From contig JAEWSJ010000033.1 in NCBI GenBank assembly GCA_023398335.1, positions 1-31,011 of the forward strand: a stretch of 31,011 bases of DNA. The letters are read 5' to 3'. The notes under the pieces are model-generated. The model saw only the letters and a program-made list of their open reading frames with translations, searched no databases and was not told where the DNA came from. The translations under genes were made by a program, and so were the position numbers. The stretch's first letter is position 1, and every line of letters starts with the position of its first letter. The DNA is from Bacillota bacterium (GTDB taxonomy: Bacteria > Bacillota_I > Bacilli_A > RFN20 > CAG-288). Shown piece after piece: positions 7,751 through 15,004 of this stretch.

Positions 7751-8152
7751 ATGGCTTCTAGAAACACTACACAAAACCAATTAATAAAAGATGCGGTAAA
7801 CAAATTACATATCCATCCAACTGCAGATGAAGTATACGATTACATTCATGAAAGTAATCCATCTATTAGTAGATGCACAGTATATCGAAACCTCAACAAG
7901 CTAGCTAATGAAAAACAAATTCTTAAGGTTGAAGTAATCAGTGGTGCAGATAGATATGATTATCGAGTGGATAAGCATCAGCATGCAAAATGTAAAATGT
8001 GTGGTAAAGTGTATGATATAGAGCTAGATGAACTTCCAAACATTATTCCACAAATAAAAGATACAAACGGTTTCGAAATCGAAACATACGATGTAATTTT
8101 TAAAGGAATATGTCCTTCTTGTCGACAAAATAAAAAAGGCGTTAACGAGTAA
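7751..8152 (+). CDS. Fur-family metal-dependent repressor
   Basis: This is a DNA-binding regulator of the Fur/PerR/Zur family. From ATG 7751 it is 133 aa: an N-terminal winged helix (about 1-65, with ISRCTVYRNLNKLANE as the recognition part) and a C-terminal metal-binding dimer domain. CKMC (81-84) and CPSC (121-124) form the structural zinc site; the HQH at 76-78 belongs to the sensory site. An upstream in-frame ATG at 7736 would put the Shine-Dalgarno site inside the gene, so 7751 is preferred. Whether it senses iron, zinc or peroxide cannot be told from sequence alone. The QueD-like gene 38 nt downstream may be co-transcribed, which mildly favours zinc. Confidence 0.88.
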   Translation: MASRNTTQNQLIKDAVNKLHIHPTADEVYDYIHESNPSISRCTVYRNLNKLANEKQILKVEVISGADRYDYRVDKHQHAKCKMCGKVYDIELDELPNIIPQIKDTNGFEIETYDVIFKGICPSCRQNKKGVNE

Positions 8153-8190
8153 TTGCTCGATAAAATATATAACGCAGAAAAGGAAAAAAA

Positions 8191-8763
8191 TTGATTATGA
8201 GAAGTATTACAAAATTAGAGCTTCAATATGCTCACAGATTCTACGGATTTAAAGGCGAAGCACAATATTTACACGGACATACAGGAGTTTTAACAATTGA
8301 AGTTGAAGATTCTGTTAATGAAGGTGTTAATATGGTCTTTCCATGTAATGAAATCCAAAAAACAGCATGGGGATTATTAAAGAATTTTGATCACGCTTTG
8401 ATTTTAAGAGAAGATGATCCACTTTTACCAGCTATTCTTAAAGTCTATGAAGAACAAGGAATTAGAAATGGTGCTCCGACAAATATAATGAAGGGACCAG
8501 CTTTTAAAACAGAACTTGCAACAGCATATCCAGAATGTAGATTAGTTGTTACCAAAGAAACCATGACTGTTGAAGGTATGATTAAGATTGTTTATGATTT
8601 ATTGAAAGATAAGTTAAATATCGCTAAGATCACATTCACCAGTGGTGTTAATGCTGCTTCTGAAACATTTGAAGTAAAAGGTTCAGTTGAACGTTGCCCA
8701 CTTTGCGGTATTGCCTTAGATGAAAATGGCGTCTGTCCAAAATGTGGCTATAGAAAAAAGTAA
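8191..8763 (+). CDS. QueD/PTPS-like protein with C-terminal zinc ribbon
   Basis: The 190-aa product belongs to the 6-pyruvoyl/6-carboxy-tetrahydropterin synthase family. Zinc-binding histidines are visible (AHRF, H15; LHGH, H28 and H30) and so is the Asp-His pair in NFDHALIL (67-68). The cysteine normally four residues before the HGH motif is alanine here (A24), so ordinary QueD catalysis is doubtful. The C-terminus adds a zinc ribbon, CPLC (169-172) and CPKC (182-185), absent from classical QueD. AAAGG lies 7 nt before a TTG at 8191; an ATG at 8197 is the alternative start. No other queuosine or folate gene is near. The Fur-family gene just upstream is probably in the same operon. Confidence 0.75.
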   Translation: MIMRSITKLELQYAHRFYGFKGEAQYLHGHTGVLTIEVEDSVNEGVNMVFPCNEIQKTAWGLLKNFDHALILREDDPLLPAILKVYEEQGIRNGAPTNIMKGPAFKTELATAYPECRLVVTKETMTVEGMIKIVYDLLKDKLNIAKITFTSGVNAASETFEVKGSVERCPLCGIALDENGVCPKCGYRKK

Positions 8764-8784
8764 TATTTAAATAAGAAAATATGA

Positions 8785-8821
8785 AAAAAGGTTACAGATT
8801 TAATTATTCTGCAGCCTTTTT
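8785..8821. terminator. Bidirectional terminator
   Basis: AAAAAGG-TTACAGA pairs with TCTGCAGCC-TTTTT with one mismatch and one G-U. The T tract downstream serves the QueD-like gene and the A tract upstream would serve transcripts from the minus strand. Confidence 0.75.
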
Positions 8822-8848
8822 AACATTTAGCAAATTATTAATTAATAT

Positions 8849-9181
8849 TTATTTTAGTAACCAATCGAATGCGTAAATTATTTTGATTCCATTGTCATCT
8901 TTGATTGGTGCTTCATCCATAGTTAATATTATTTTAAGATAATTATTATTAAGTAATTTAAGATGTGTTATCTCTTTTTTATAGGTTTCTTCATTCTTCA
9001 GTGATAAACATACTTGAATAAATACAGTATCATCTTGGTTATTTGCTATAAAATCAATCTTGTTATCATCGCCTTGTCCAATATTGTTAAGAACATATGA
9101 AGTAACACTTTCTAACATCATAACATCGGTTATTTTATATCTTTGAACAACATCTTTTAATAAAATAGTGGAATAAATTCC
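8849..9181 (-). pseudogene. Remnant of a DUF4143-type AAA ATPase
   Basis: Reading the minus strand from about 9181, the residues GIYSTILLKDVVQRYKITDV are followed by LESVTSYVLNNIGQ, then an internal deletion to NKIDFIANNQDDTVFIQV and a normal C-terminal end (ILTMDEAP, IIYAFDWLLK). These match the middle and the end of the ATP-binding DUF4143 proteins common in gut bacteria, which are about 400 aa. The Walker A part is missing and the internal endonuclease-like region is shortened. An ATG at 9121 leaves a 90-aa open frame, but there is no sign it is expressed as a functional unit. Confidence 0.7.
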
Positions 9182-9376
9182 ACAAAATATGTTGTTGAAT
9201 TATTAAGAGAAAAACTCATTATTAATGACAACAAAGAATATGTTGTAGAAACAGTTACATCAAATTGTTATTTAATATTATCTTAAATAAAAGCGGATTA
9301 TGTTCTTGGCGTTAAGTATTTTAAAACAACTGAAGAGATGATAAATTACCAAAACGAATATAATATTAGCAAGTAG
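9164..9376 (+). pseudogene. Unrecognised decayed reading frame
   Basis: A plus-strand frame reads as normal-looking protein (KYVVELLREKLIIND, then EYVVETVTS) up to TAA at 9284 and resumes in the same frame (KADYVLGVKYFKTTEEM) to TAG at 9374. No ATG with a Shine-Dalgarno site precedes it. It looks like the C-terminal end of a lost gene carrying one nonsense mutation. It abuts the DUF4143 remnant at a short palindrome (9169-9184). I do not recognise the family. Confidence 0.4.
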
Positions 9377-9487
9377 TTTAATCGGCTTTTGTATTTGATT
9401 AATGCATATAATTAATATCATCTTCTATTTTAATCGTGAAAAGATAAACATATTGCTATCCTTTATTCGGTCAACAGTTAAGTTTAC

Positions 9488-9516
9488 TTGAAAACATAGC
9501 CATTTGTATTTATAAT
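9488..9516 (+). promoter_or_regulatory. Promoter of the asp23-fakA operon
   Basis: TTGAAA (9488-9493) and a perfect TATAAT (9511-9516) are 17 bp apart. A start near 9523 leaves a leader of about 48 nt containing TAGGAGGA before the ATG at 9571. Confidence 0.75.
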
Positions 9517-9570
9517 AATCATGTACTTTTACAAACTATTTTTTTGATGATAAAAGTAGGAGGAATACTA

Positions 9571-9927
9571 ATGAGTATTGATAAAAAGACTAATTACGGT
9601 AAGATTGATATAAGTTTAGACGCTATCGCCTCCATTGCTGGTAATGCTGCAATGAATTGCTATGGTGTTGTTGATCTTGGATCTAAGAAATCATTGAAAG
9701 ATGATCTCCGTGTCTTTTTAGGTACTGAAAAATATACTCAAGGTATTGTTGCGAAAAAAGACAAAGGTAAATATATTGTTAATATTTATATTATTGTTAT
9801 TTATGGTGTCAAAGTTAATGAAGTAGTTTCTGAGGTTCAAAATCAAGTAAGGTATGTTCTTGAAAAAACTTTTGATTTGAAGTTCTCTTCAATCAATGTT
9901 TATGTTCAAGGAATTAAGAGAATATAG
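9571..9927 (+). CDS. Asp23/Gls24 family protein (YloU-like)
   Basis: The product is 118 aa, from an ATG preceded by TAGGAGGA. An upstream in-frame ATG at 9544 would place that site inside the gene. The whole protein is one Asp23/Gls24 domain, recognisable by the opening YGKIDISLDAIASIAGNAA, the segment IVNIYIIVIYGVKVNEV and the ending FDLKFSSINVYVQGIKR. It is a small cytoplasmic, possibly envelope-associated protein. Members of this family lie directly before fakA in many Firmicutes, as here (27-nt gap), suggesting a shared role in lipid or envelope homeostasis, though its activity is not established. Confidence 0.85.
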   Translation: MSIDKKTNYGKIDISLDAIASIAGNAAMNCYGVVDLGSKKSLKDDLRVFLGTEKYTQGIVAKKDKGKYIVNIYIIVIYGVKVNEVVSEVQNQVRYVLEKTFDLKFSSINVYVQGIKRI

Positions 9928-9954
9928 TTCATTAACTAAGCGAGGAAAACAAAC

Positions 9955-11634
9955 ATGTTAAAAATTGATGGTGTTATATTAAAACAAATGATTATCAGTG
10001 GTTCGAATAATCTTTATAATTCATACCCTGAAGTAGACGCTCTAAATGTCTTCCCAGTTCCAGATGGTGATACTGGTACAAACATGAATTTAACTATGAC
10101 TTCTGGATTAAAAGAAGTTGCCAATAAGAATGATAAATCTGTCTATGAAATTGCTAAGGCTTTTTCTAGAGGGTTACTTATGGGCGCTAGAGGAAACTCC
10201 GGTGTTATATTATCTCAAATCTTCAGAGGATTTGCGCAAGGATTAAAAGATAAATCTGAAGTTGATGCATGTGAACTTGCGGATGCCTTTATGATGGGAC
10301 GTGAAGTTGCCTATAAAGCAGTTATGAGACCTGTTGAAGGTACTATTCTCACTGTCGTTAGAGAATCAGCCACCGCTTTATTCGATAAAGTTGAAAGTAA
10401 AATGTCCATTACTGATGCGATGGATATATTGTATAAAGAAGCTTTAGCCTCATTAAAGAGAACACCAGATTTACTTCCTGTTTTAAAAGAAGTTGGTGTT
10501 GTTGATAGTGGTGGTGCTGGTTTCTGTAAAATTATCGAAGGTTTTGTCAAAGCCTTAAAGAATCAAATTGTAGAAAAGAATATGCCAGATGTTGTTGAAC
10601 AAATTGAAACAACAAGTCCTTCCACAGATTCTCGTTCTGCGCAAGCAAAGCTTGAACACGAAGAATTCGGTTATTGTACAGAATTTATTCTTAGAATTCC
10701 AGATCAAAGTAATCTTGCGGGTAAGAAAGTATTTATTGAACCTAAATTCAAATCAGTTTTAAACGCACATGGTAATTCCGTTGTTGAAGTTAGAGATGAA
10801 GATTTAGTTAAAGTTCATATTCACACTATGTTCCCAGGAAATATTATCTCCTTCGCTCAACAATATGGTGAATTTGTCAAACTTAAGATTGAAAACATGT
10901 CTGAACAACATTCTGAACTCCTTGAAAAAGATGAAAATAAAGAAGAAGTAAAAGCCGAACCAAAAGAAATGCAAGAATATGGTCTAATCGCTTGTTGTGC
11001 TGGTGAAGGAATCGTTCAAATCTTTAAAGATCAAAGAGTTGATTATATTGTCTCAGGTGGACAAACCATGAATCCTTCAACTGAAGACTTTGTTAAGGCT
11101 ATTAAAGAAGTTAATGCAAAGAATGTATTTATTTTCCCAAATAACTCTAATATTATTATGGCTGCTTCACAAGCTAGGGATGTTGTTGAAGGCGTTAACG
11201 TTGTTGTTATACCTTCAAAGACAATACCACAAGGAATTGTTGCTTCAATGATGTTTAATCCTGAAGTAGATGCTGCTAGTAATGAAGCAGAGATGAACGA
11301 AGCTCTTTCTTCAGTTAAAACTGGACAAGTTACATATGCAATTAAAGATACTTCAGTTGATGGAGTTGAAGTTAAAAAAGATCAATTCATGTCAATTGTT
11401 GAAAAGAAGATTGTTGCCTGTGGCCCTTCTAAAGTAAAAGCTGCGATGAAAGTTATTGAAGGCATGATGGATTCAATGTCGTCTATTATCACTGTTTTAG
11501 TTGGTGAAGATGTTAGTAAAGATGAAAAAGAAGCTCTCACTACATTAGTAACAGAGAAGTATTCTTCTTCCGTCGATATTGATATTAAAGATGGCTTACA
11601 ACCAGTCTATAGTTTCATTATCAGCGTTGAATAA
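9955..11634 (+). CDS. fakA: Fatty acid kinase catalytic subunit FakA
   Basis: FakA phosphorylates fatty acids carried by FakB to acyl-phosphate, feeding exogenous fatty acids into phospholipid synthesis. The 559-aa protein has an N-terminal DhaL (DAK2) kinase domain (about 1-200) with the nucleotide/Mg motif FPVPDGDTGTNM (33-44) and MGARGNSGVILSQIFRG. A middle region follows (about 230-305, with VKVHIHTMFPG), and then a C-terminal DegV-like part from about 340 (GIVQIFKDQRVDYIVSGGQTMNPST). Length and order match YloV. GAGGAAAAC precedes the ATG. It is co-transcribed with the Asp23-like gene and ended by the terminator at 11649. No fakB gene lies in the window. Confidence 0.93.
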   Translation: MLKIDGVILKQMIISGSNNLYNSYPEVDALNVFPVPDGDTGTNMNLTMTSGLKEVANKNDKSVYEIAKAFSRGLLMGARGNSGVILSQIFRGFAQGLKDKSEVDACELADAFMMGREVAYKAVMRPVEGTILTVVRESATALFDKVESKMSITDAMDILYKEALASLKRTPDLLPVLKEVGVVDSGGAGFCKIIEGFVKALKNQIVEKNMPDVVEQIETTSPSTDSRSAQAKLEHEEFGYCTEFILRIPDQSNLAGKKVFIEPKFKSVLNAHGNSVVEVRDEDLVKVHIHTMFPGNIISFAQQYGEFVKLKIENMSEQHSELLEKDENKEEVKAEPKEMQEYGLIACCAGEGIVQIFKDQRVDYIVSGGQTMNPSTEDFVKAIKEVNAKNVFIFPNNSNIIMAASQARDVVEGVNVVVIPSKTIPQGIVASMMFNPEVDAASNEAEMNEALSSVKTGQVTYAIKDTSVDGVEVKKDQFMSIVEKKIVACGPSKVKAAMKVIEGMMDSMSSIITVLVGEDVSKDEKEALTTLVTEKYSSSVDIDIKDGLQPVYSFIISVE

Positions 11635-11648
11635 TTAATATAAATTAT

Positions 11649-11686
11649 AACTCCTAAGTGAATAAATATTCAGTTAGGAGTTTTTT
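11649..11686 (+). terminator. Terminator of asp23-fakA
   Basis: AACTCCTAA-G-TGAAT pairs with ATTCA-G-TTAGGAGTT, a long stem with one mismatch, followed by six T. Confidence 0.9.
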
Positions 11687-11779
11687 AATGACTCATTTTA
11701 ATCTGATATATTTGATATAGCATCTAAGCAATAATAATATACTTATGTAAATTGAAAGGAGGTATCTATTTCTTTTCGC

Positions 11780-11823
11780 ATGATGAAACTAAGAATATTA
11801 TTATTTCCTCTTAGTTTCATCAT
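11780..11823. repeat. Perfect 15-bp inverted repeat
   Basis: ATGATGAAACTAAGA (11780-11794) and its exact reverse complement (11809-11823) flank a 14-nt loop. No T tract follows on either strand, so it is not a standard terminator. It lies 17 nt after a strong AAAGGAGG site (11755-11762) and covers the first codons of a small reading frame. Confidence 0.8.
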
Positions 11824-11872
11824 ACTAAAAATATATCCTCACTTATTGCTAACCAATCAATACTTATCTTGA
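11780..11872 (+). CDS. Possible 30-aa leader peptide or 5' gene fragment
   Basis: ATG 11780 begins a hydrophobic 30-residue frame (MMKLRILLFPLSFIIL onward) ending at TGA 11870-11872. The stop overlaps the TTG start of the next frame (TTGA). The AAAGGAGG site is about 17 nt away, too far for an ordinary start; an ATT codon at 11768, in frame and 5 nt after that site, is a speculative alternative. The first 15 nt form one arm of the perfect inverted repeat. It may be a leader peptide, or the displaced 5' end of the downstream membrane gene after a frameshift. Confidence 0.35.
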   Translation: MMKLRILLFPLSFIILKIYPHLLLTNQYLS

Positions 11873-12183
11873 CAGGGATTAGTTGTGCAACAATTATCAT
11901 AAATAGTTATTTAAAAAAGAAAGAGATTAGAATTTATGGAGTAATCTCGAAAAATACATTTGTGATTTTAATTGCATTTGTAATGTTAAACCCAGCGATT
12001 GCTGCATGCATTAATGCTGGAGATATCAAATATTTGATCTATTCCGTGCTGGGGATGTTGCTCTATATCACTGTACTAATTAAGTATATAAGGCAAGGAA
12101 TAATAAAGCGAAAAGATTATTTATTATACGGTATTCCAGCAATTGTAAATATTAGTTATATGATTACTATTTATTTTATTTAA
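11869..12183 (+). CDS. Unknown small membrane protein
   Basis: The frame gives 104 aa with three or four hydrophobic segments (about 1-16, 28-45, 50-70, 84-104) separated by lysine/arginine-rich loops. The only early start is TTG at 11869, overlapping the stop of the 30-aa frame, with no Shine-Dalgarno site. Either it is coupled to that leader or the two are one frameshifted gene. It opens the insert between fakA and recG. I do not recognise the family. Confidence 0.5.
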   Translation: MTGISCATIIINSYLKKKEIRIYGVISKNTFVILIAFVMLNPAIAACINAGDIKYLIYSVLGMLLYITVLIKYIRQGIIKRKDYLLYGIPAIVNISYMITIYFI

Positions 12184-12213
12184 TAATAAATAAAAAATTG
12201 AAAGGAAATAAAT

Positions 12214-12495
12214 ATGGAAAAAGTATTATTAGTTAAAGGAGTTCTAGCCATAAGTATGCTGTTTTCGGTTAATATTCCAAGTAATAAAAATACAAACACC
12301 ACTATAATCAAAAGAAAACTATTATGCCATTGGGGATGGGATAATTATGGGTACTCTCAAGTTATCATTAATAAACTGGGCTTGTTTAATCTTGGTGGGG
12401 TTTATGCTTTATATAATAAAAGCCAACACGTTCATCACTCATATTTTGTTGATGAATTTGGTAGAAATAGATGCGGATGTGGGGAGATAATGTAA
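12214..12495 (+). CDS. Unknown small, possibly secreted protein
   Basis: The 93-aa product follows a good site (AAAGGAAA, 12201 onward). The first 20 residues are signal-like (lysine, then VLLVKGVLAISMLFSV), followed by an Asn/Thr-rich stretch and a basic KRK. The rest is rich in aromatic and glycine residues (HWGWDNYGYS) and ends with histidines and a CGCGEIM tail. Three cysteines and several histidines hint at metal binding or a disulfide, but no known domain is evident. Its stop overlaps the start of the next gene (TAATG), implying coupled translation. Confidence 0.55.
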   Translation: MEKVLLVKGVLAISMLFSVNIPSNKNTNTTIIKRKLLCHWGWDNYGYSQVIINKLGLFNLGGVYALYNKSQHVHHSYFVDEFGRNRCGCGEIM

Positions 12496-12961
12496 TGAAA
12501 AACAAATCCATATTATATGTATTGTTGTTAAGTGTGTTAATGCTAACTTCTTGTAATCAAAATGTTGTTCCGATTGAAGTTGGACAATACGCTTTTCAAT
12601 CGATCAAAAACGAAGCGAAAATAAATTTAATATATCATCATCTTCTTACTTTTCTACTGAGATTATTGAAAAAACAAATAATGATGTAGGAGTAAGACAA
12701 AAAGGAAAGTGGTATATATCTTCTTCCTCTTCTTGTACTGTGCTTTCATGGAAAAATTGCGATTTTGAAACGATGCCTTTTTTCACTAATGTTGGTATGG
12801 CAGATAAAAGCGTAGTGCTTAATAGTGAGGAAGTTAACTATACTGCTATTAGTATTTTATCCACGAAGATTGATGGCGTTTATCAAATAGAAATTGATTG
12901 CTATGATACGAAATTAAACGAATCTATCGGATATTATATTTTTACACTTGAAAATAACTAA
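12495..12961 (+). pseudogene. Lipoprotein gene with a -1 frame change
   Basis: From ATG 12495 (GGGGAG site 8 nt upstream) the product begins MKNKSILYVLLLSVLMLTSC, a clear lipoprotein signal with lipobox LTSC. The zero frame ends at 12689. The -1 frame continues as good protein (FNISSSSYFSTEIIEK, GKWYISSS, then an acidic domain) to TAA 12959-12961, giving about 155 aa in total. The two frames overlap from 12578 to 12686, and an A AAT TTA slippery heptamer lies in phase at 12623-12629. It is either a one-base deletion or programmed frameshifting. No obvious stimulatory hairpin follows, so a mutation is the more likely reading. The gene is coupled to the secreted-protein gene before it. Family unknown. 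Confidence 0.6.
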
Positions 12962-12965
12962 CATC

Positions 12966-13000
12966 AATCCTAATTGAAATCTCTGTCAATTAGGATTTTT
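12966..13000 (+). terminator. Terminator before recG
   Basis: AATCCTAATTGA (12966-12977) pairs perfectly with TCAATTAGGATT (12986-12997) over an 8-nt loop, followed by T residues to 13000. It separates the accessory insert from recG. Confidence 0.85.
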
Positions 13001-13024
13001 ATGTGAATAAACATAAGTTCCACA

Positions 13025-13033
13025 TGATATAAT
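13025..13033 (+). promoter_or_regulatory. recG extended -10 promoter, leaderless arrangement
   Basis: TG-A-TATAAT is a perfect extended -10 element. Only 6 nt (13034-13039) separate it from the ATG, so the transcript should start at or beside the first codon. No good -35 box is visible. Confidence 0.6.
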
Positions 13034-13039
13034 TAAATC

Positions 13040-15004
13040 ATGAACAAGATAGAGATATACGATAAGTTACACGCGGTAAATGAAGTAGATATTTTGGAAC
13101 ATTTTCCTAAACGTTATGATGATTTATCATTAAGTGATTTATCAGTTCTTTTTGTCAATTATCAAAAATTAGTAATTAGAGGTAAGATTATCTCTTTAAC
13201 CGCTGTTTCTGGTGGTTCAATTATTCATCTGAAGGTTTTAGCTGATAATAATAACAACGAGATTAATTTGATGATTTTTGGTCAACCATTTTATAAGAAT
13301 ATCTTAAAAAAGAACGGTATTTACTTCTTTTTTGGGTCATATCGTGAGAAAAGTAAAAAGATAATGATAACTCAAGTTTTATCTATATCTTCGCCTTTAG
13401 TAATGAGAAGATATAAGCCGTATTACAATTTACCTTCCAATATTTCTCAATCATCTTTTTATTCTTTGATCGCAAATATACTAACTTATCAAACGGATTA
13501 TATAACTGAAATAATCCCTCAAAAGTATCGTGATAAATACAAACTTGAATCACGTGTTGAGGCTTTTAAACACGTGCATTTTCCAGAGACAAAAACCTTG
13601 ATTAATCAAGGTCTTAGAGTATTTAAATATGAGGAATGCTTGAAATATTGTTTGATTACATTAAGCGAAAAAATTGCAGCGAGTAAAATAAAAAAACAAA
13701 GCTTTGAAAAAATTGACAAAATGAAGATTAACAATTTCATTTCAAAATTAAATTTTAAATTGACGCCAGATCAAATAAATGCAGTAAGAGAAATTATCCT
13801 TGATATGGATTCAGCTTTAATAATGAATAGATTATTAGAAGGTGATGTTGGAATGGGTAAAACTATTGTTGCGTTTATTGCTATATACGCTAATTATCTT
13901 CGTGGAGGACAATCATGTTTGTTAGTCCCAACATTAACTTTAGCCGCTCAACATTATGAAAAAGCTAAGAAACTTTTTTCTGATTATAATTTAAATATAG
14001 CTTTATTGGATAATTCTTTGAAAGCAAGTGAATTAAGGAAAGTTCAACAGGAAATAGAAGAAGGTAAAATTGATGTAATCATCGGCACTCATTCAGTTTT
14101 CTCTGATAAAGTAAAATACAATAATCTTTCATTAGTTGTTATTGATGAACAACATAAGTTTGGTGTCTTACAAAGAGATAAAATTATAGATAAAGGAAAA
14201 GCTGTTGATCATTTGATGATGTCAGCTACTCCAATACCACAGACAATGTCAAAAATTATTAATTCAGATTTAGATGTCACTTCTTTGACTCAATATCCAT
14301 TCGAAGAGAGAAAAGTAGTAACACGAGTAGTTAATTCATCGAGTGACTTAATTGTTAATTCAATTCATCGAGCTTTAGCAATTAATAAGCAGGTTTTTAT
14401 CGTGGCTCCAAAGATCGAAAAGACAGAAGAATCTAGCAAACTATCTACTGAAACTATCTATGAAGAGATGGTAAAAACATTTGGAAATGAAAATGTTAAT
14501 TTATTAACAGGTAGAACTAAGAAAGAAGATAAAGAGAAAATATACACTTCATTTTTAAACAAAGAAAAAAAGATACTGGTATCTACCAGTATCATCGAAG
14601 TTGGTATTGATGTAAAAGATGCTTGCTTGATGATTGTATATGAAGCAAATTATTTCGGCTTAGCTAGCTTGCACCAATTACGTGGAAGAATAGGAAGAAG
14701 TGGTGAAGGAGCTTTAGCTTTACTGGTTTATGATGGGGAAGAGGAAGAAGCTATAGATAAGCTAAATTATATTGCTTCTCATTCCAAGGGAGAAGATATT
14801 GCTTTATATGATTTAGAGCATCGTGGATCCGGAACCTTAGGAACGGAAAAGCAAAGCGGCGAATCAAGTTTACAAGTTGCTAATTTTGTTCGAGACTTTA
14901 CGCTATTTGAATATGCGAGAAAAGATGTAGAAGAAATTTTGAATTCTTTAAGTGATAGTGACATTAAAGCATATTACGATTTAATAATGAGTGAAAAGAA
15001 ATGA
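13040..15004 (+). CDS. recG: ATP-dependent DNA helicase RecG
   Basis: RecG remodels stalled replication forks and branched recombination intermediates. The 654-aa protein has the N-terminal wedge/OB domain (about 40-120) and a superfamily 2 helicase core: Walker A GDVGMGKT (268-275), DEQH box (369-372), the MSATPIPQT motif, VSTSIIEVGIDV and HQLRGRIGRSG. It is slightly shorter than the usual ~680 aa. The start has no Shine-Dalgarno site and a TATAAT box ends 7 nt before it, so it is probably leaderless. The stop overlaps the next ATG (ATGA). In related genomes recG follows fakA; here an accessory insert separates them. Confidence 0.95.
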   Translation: MNKIEIYDKLHAVNEVDILEHFPKRYDDLSLSDLSVLFVNYQKLVIRGKIISLTAVSGGSIIHLKVLADNNNNEINLMIFGQPFYKNILKKNGIYFFFGSYREKSKKIMITQVLSISSPLVMRRYKPYYNLPSNISQSSFYSLIANILTYQTDYITEIIPQKYRDKYKLESRVEAFKHVHFPETKTLINQGLRVFKYEECLKYCLITLSEKIAASKIKKQSFEKIDKMKINNFISKLNFKLTPDQINAVREIILDMDSALIMNRLLEGDVGMGKTIVAFIAIYANYLRGGQSCLLVPTLTLAAQHYEKAKKLFSDYNLNIALLDNSLKASELRKVQQEIEEGKIDVIIGTHSVFSDKVKYNNLSLVVIDEQHKFGVLQRDKIIDKGKAVDHLMMSATPIPQTMSKIINSDLDVTSLTQYPFEERKVVTRVVNSSSDLIVNSIHRALAINKQVFIVAPKIEKTEESSKLSTETIYEEMVKTFGNENVNLLTGRTKKEDKEKIYTSFLNKEKKILVSTSIIEVGIDVKDACLMIVYEANYFGLASLHQLRGRIGRSGEGALALLVYDGEEEEAIDKLNYIASHSKGEDIALYDLEHRGSGTLGTEKQSGESSLQVANFVRDFTLFEYARKDVEEILNSLSDSDIKAYYDLIMSEKK

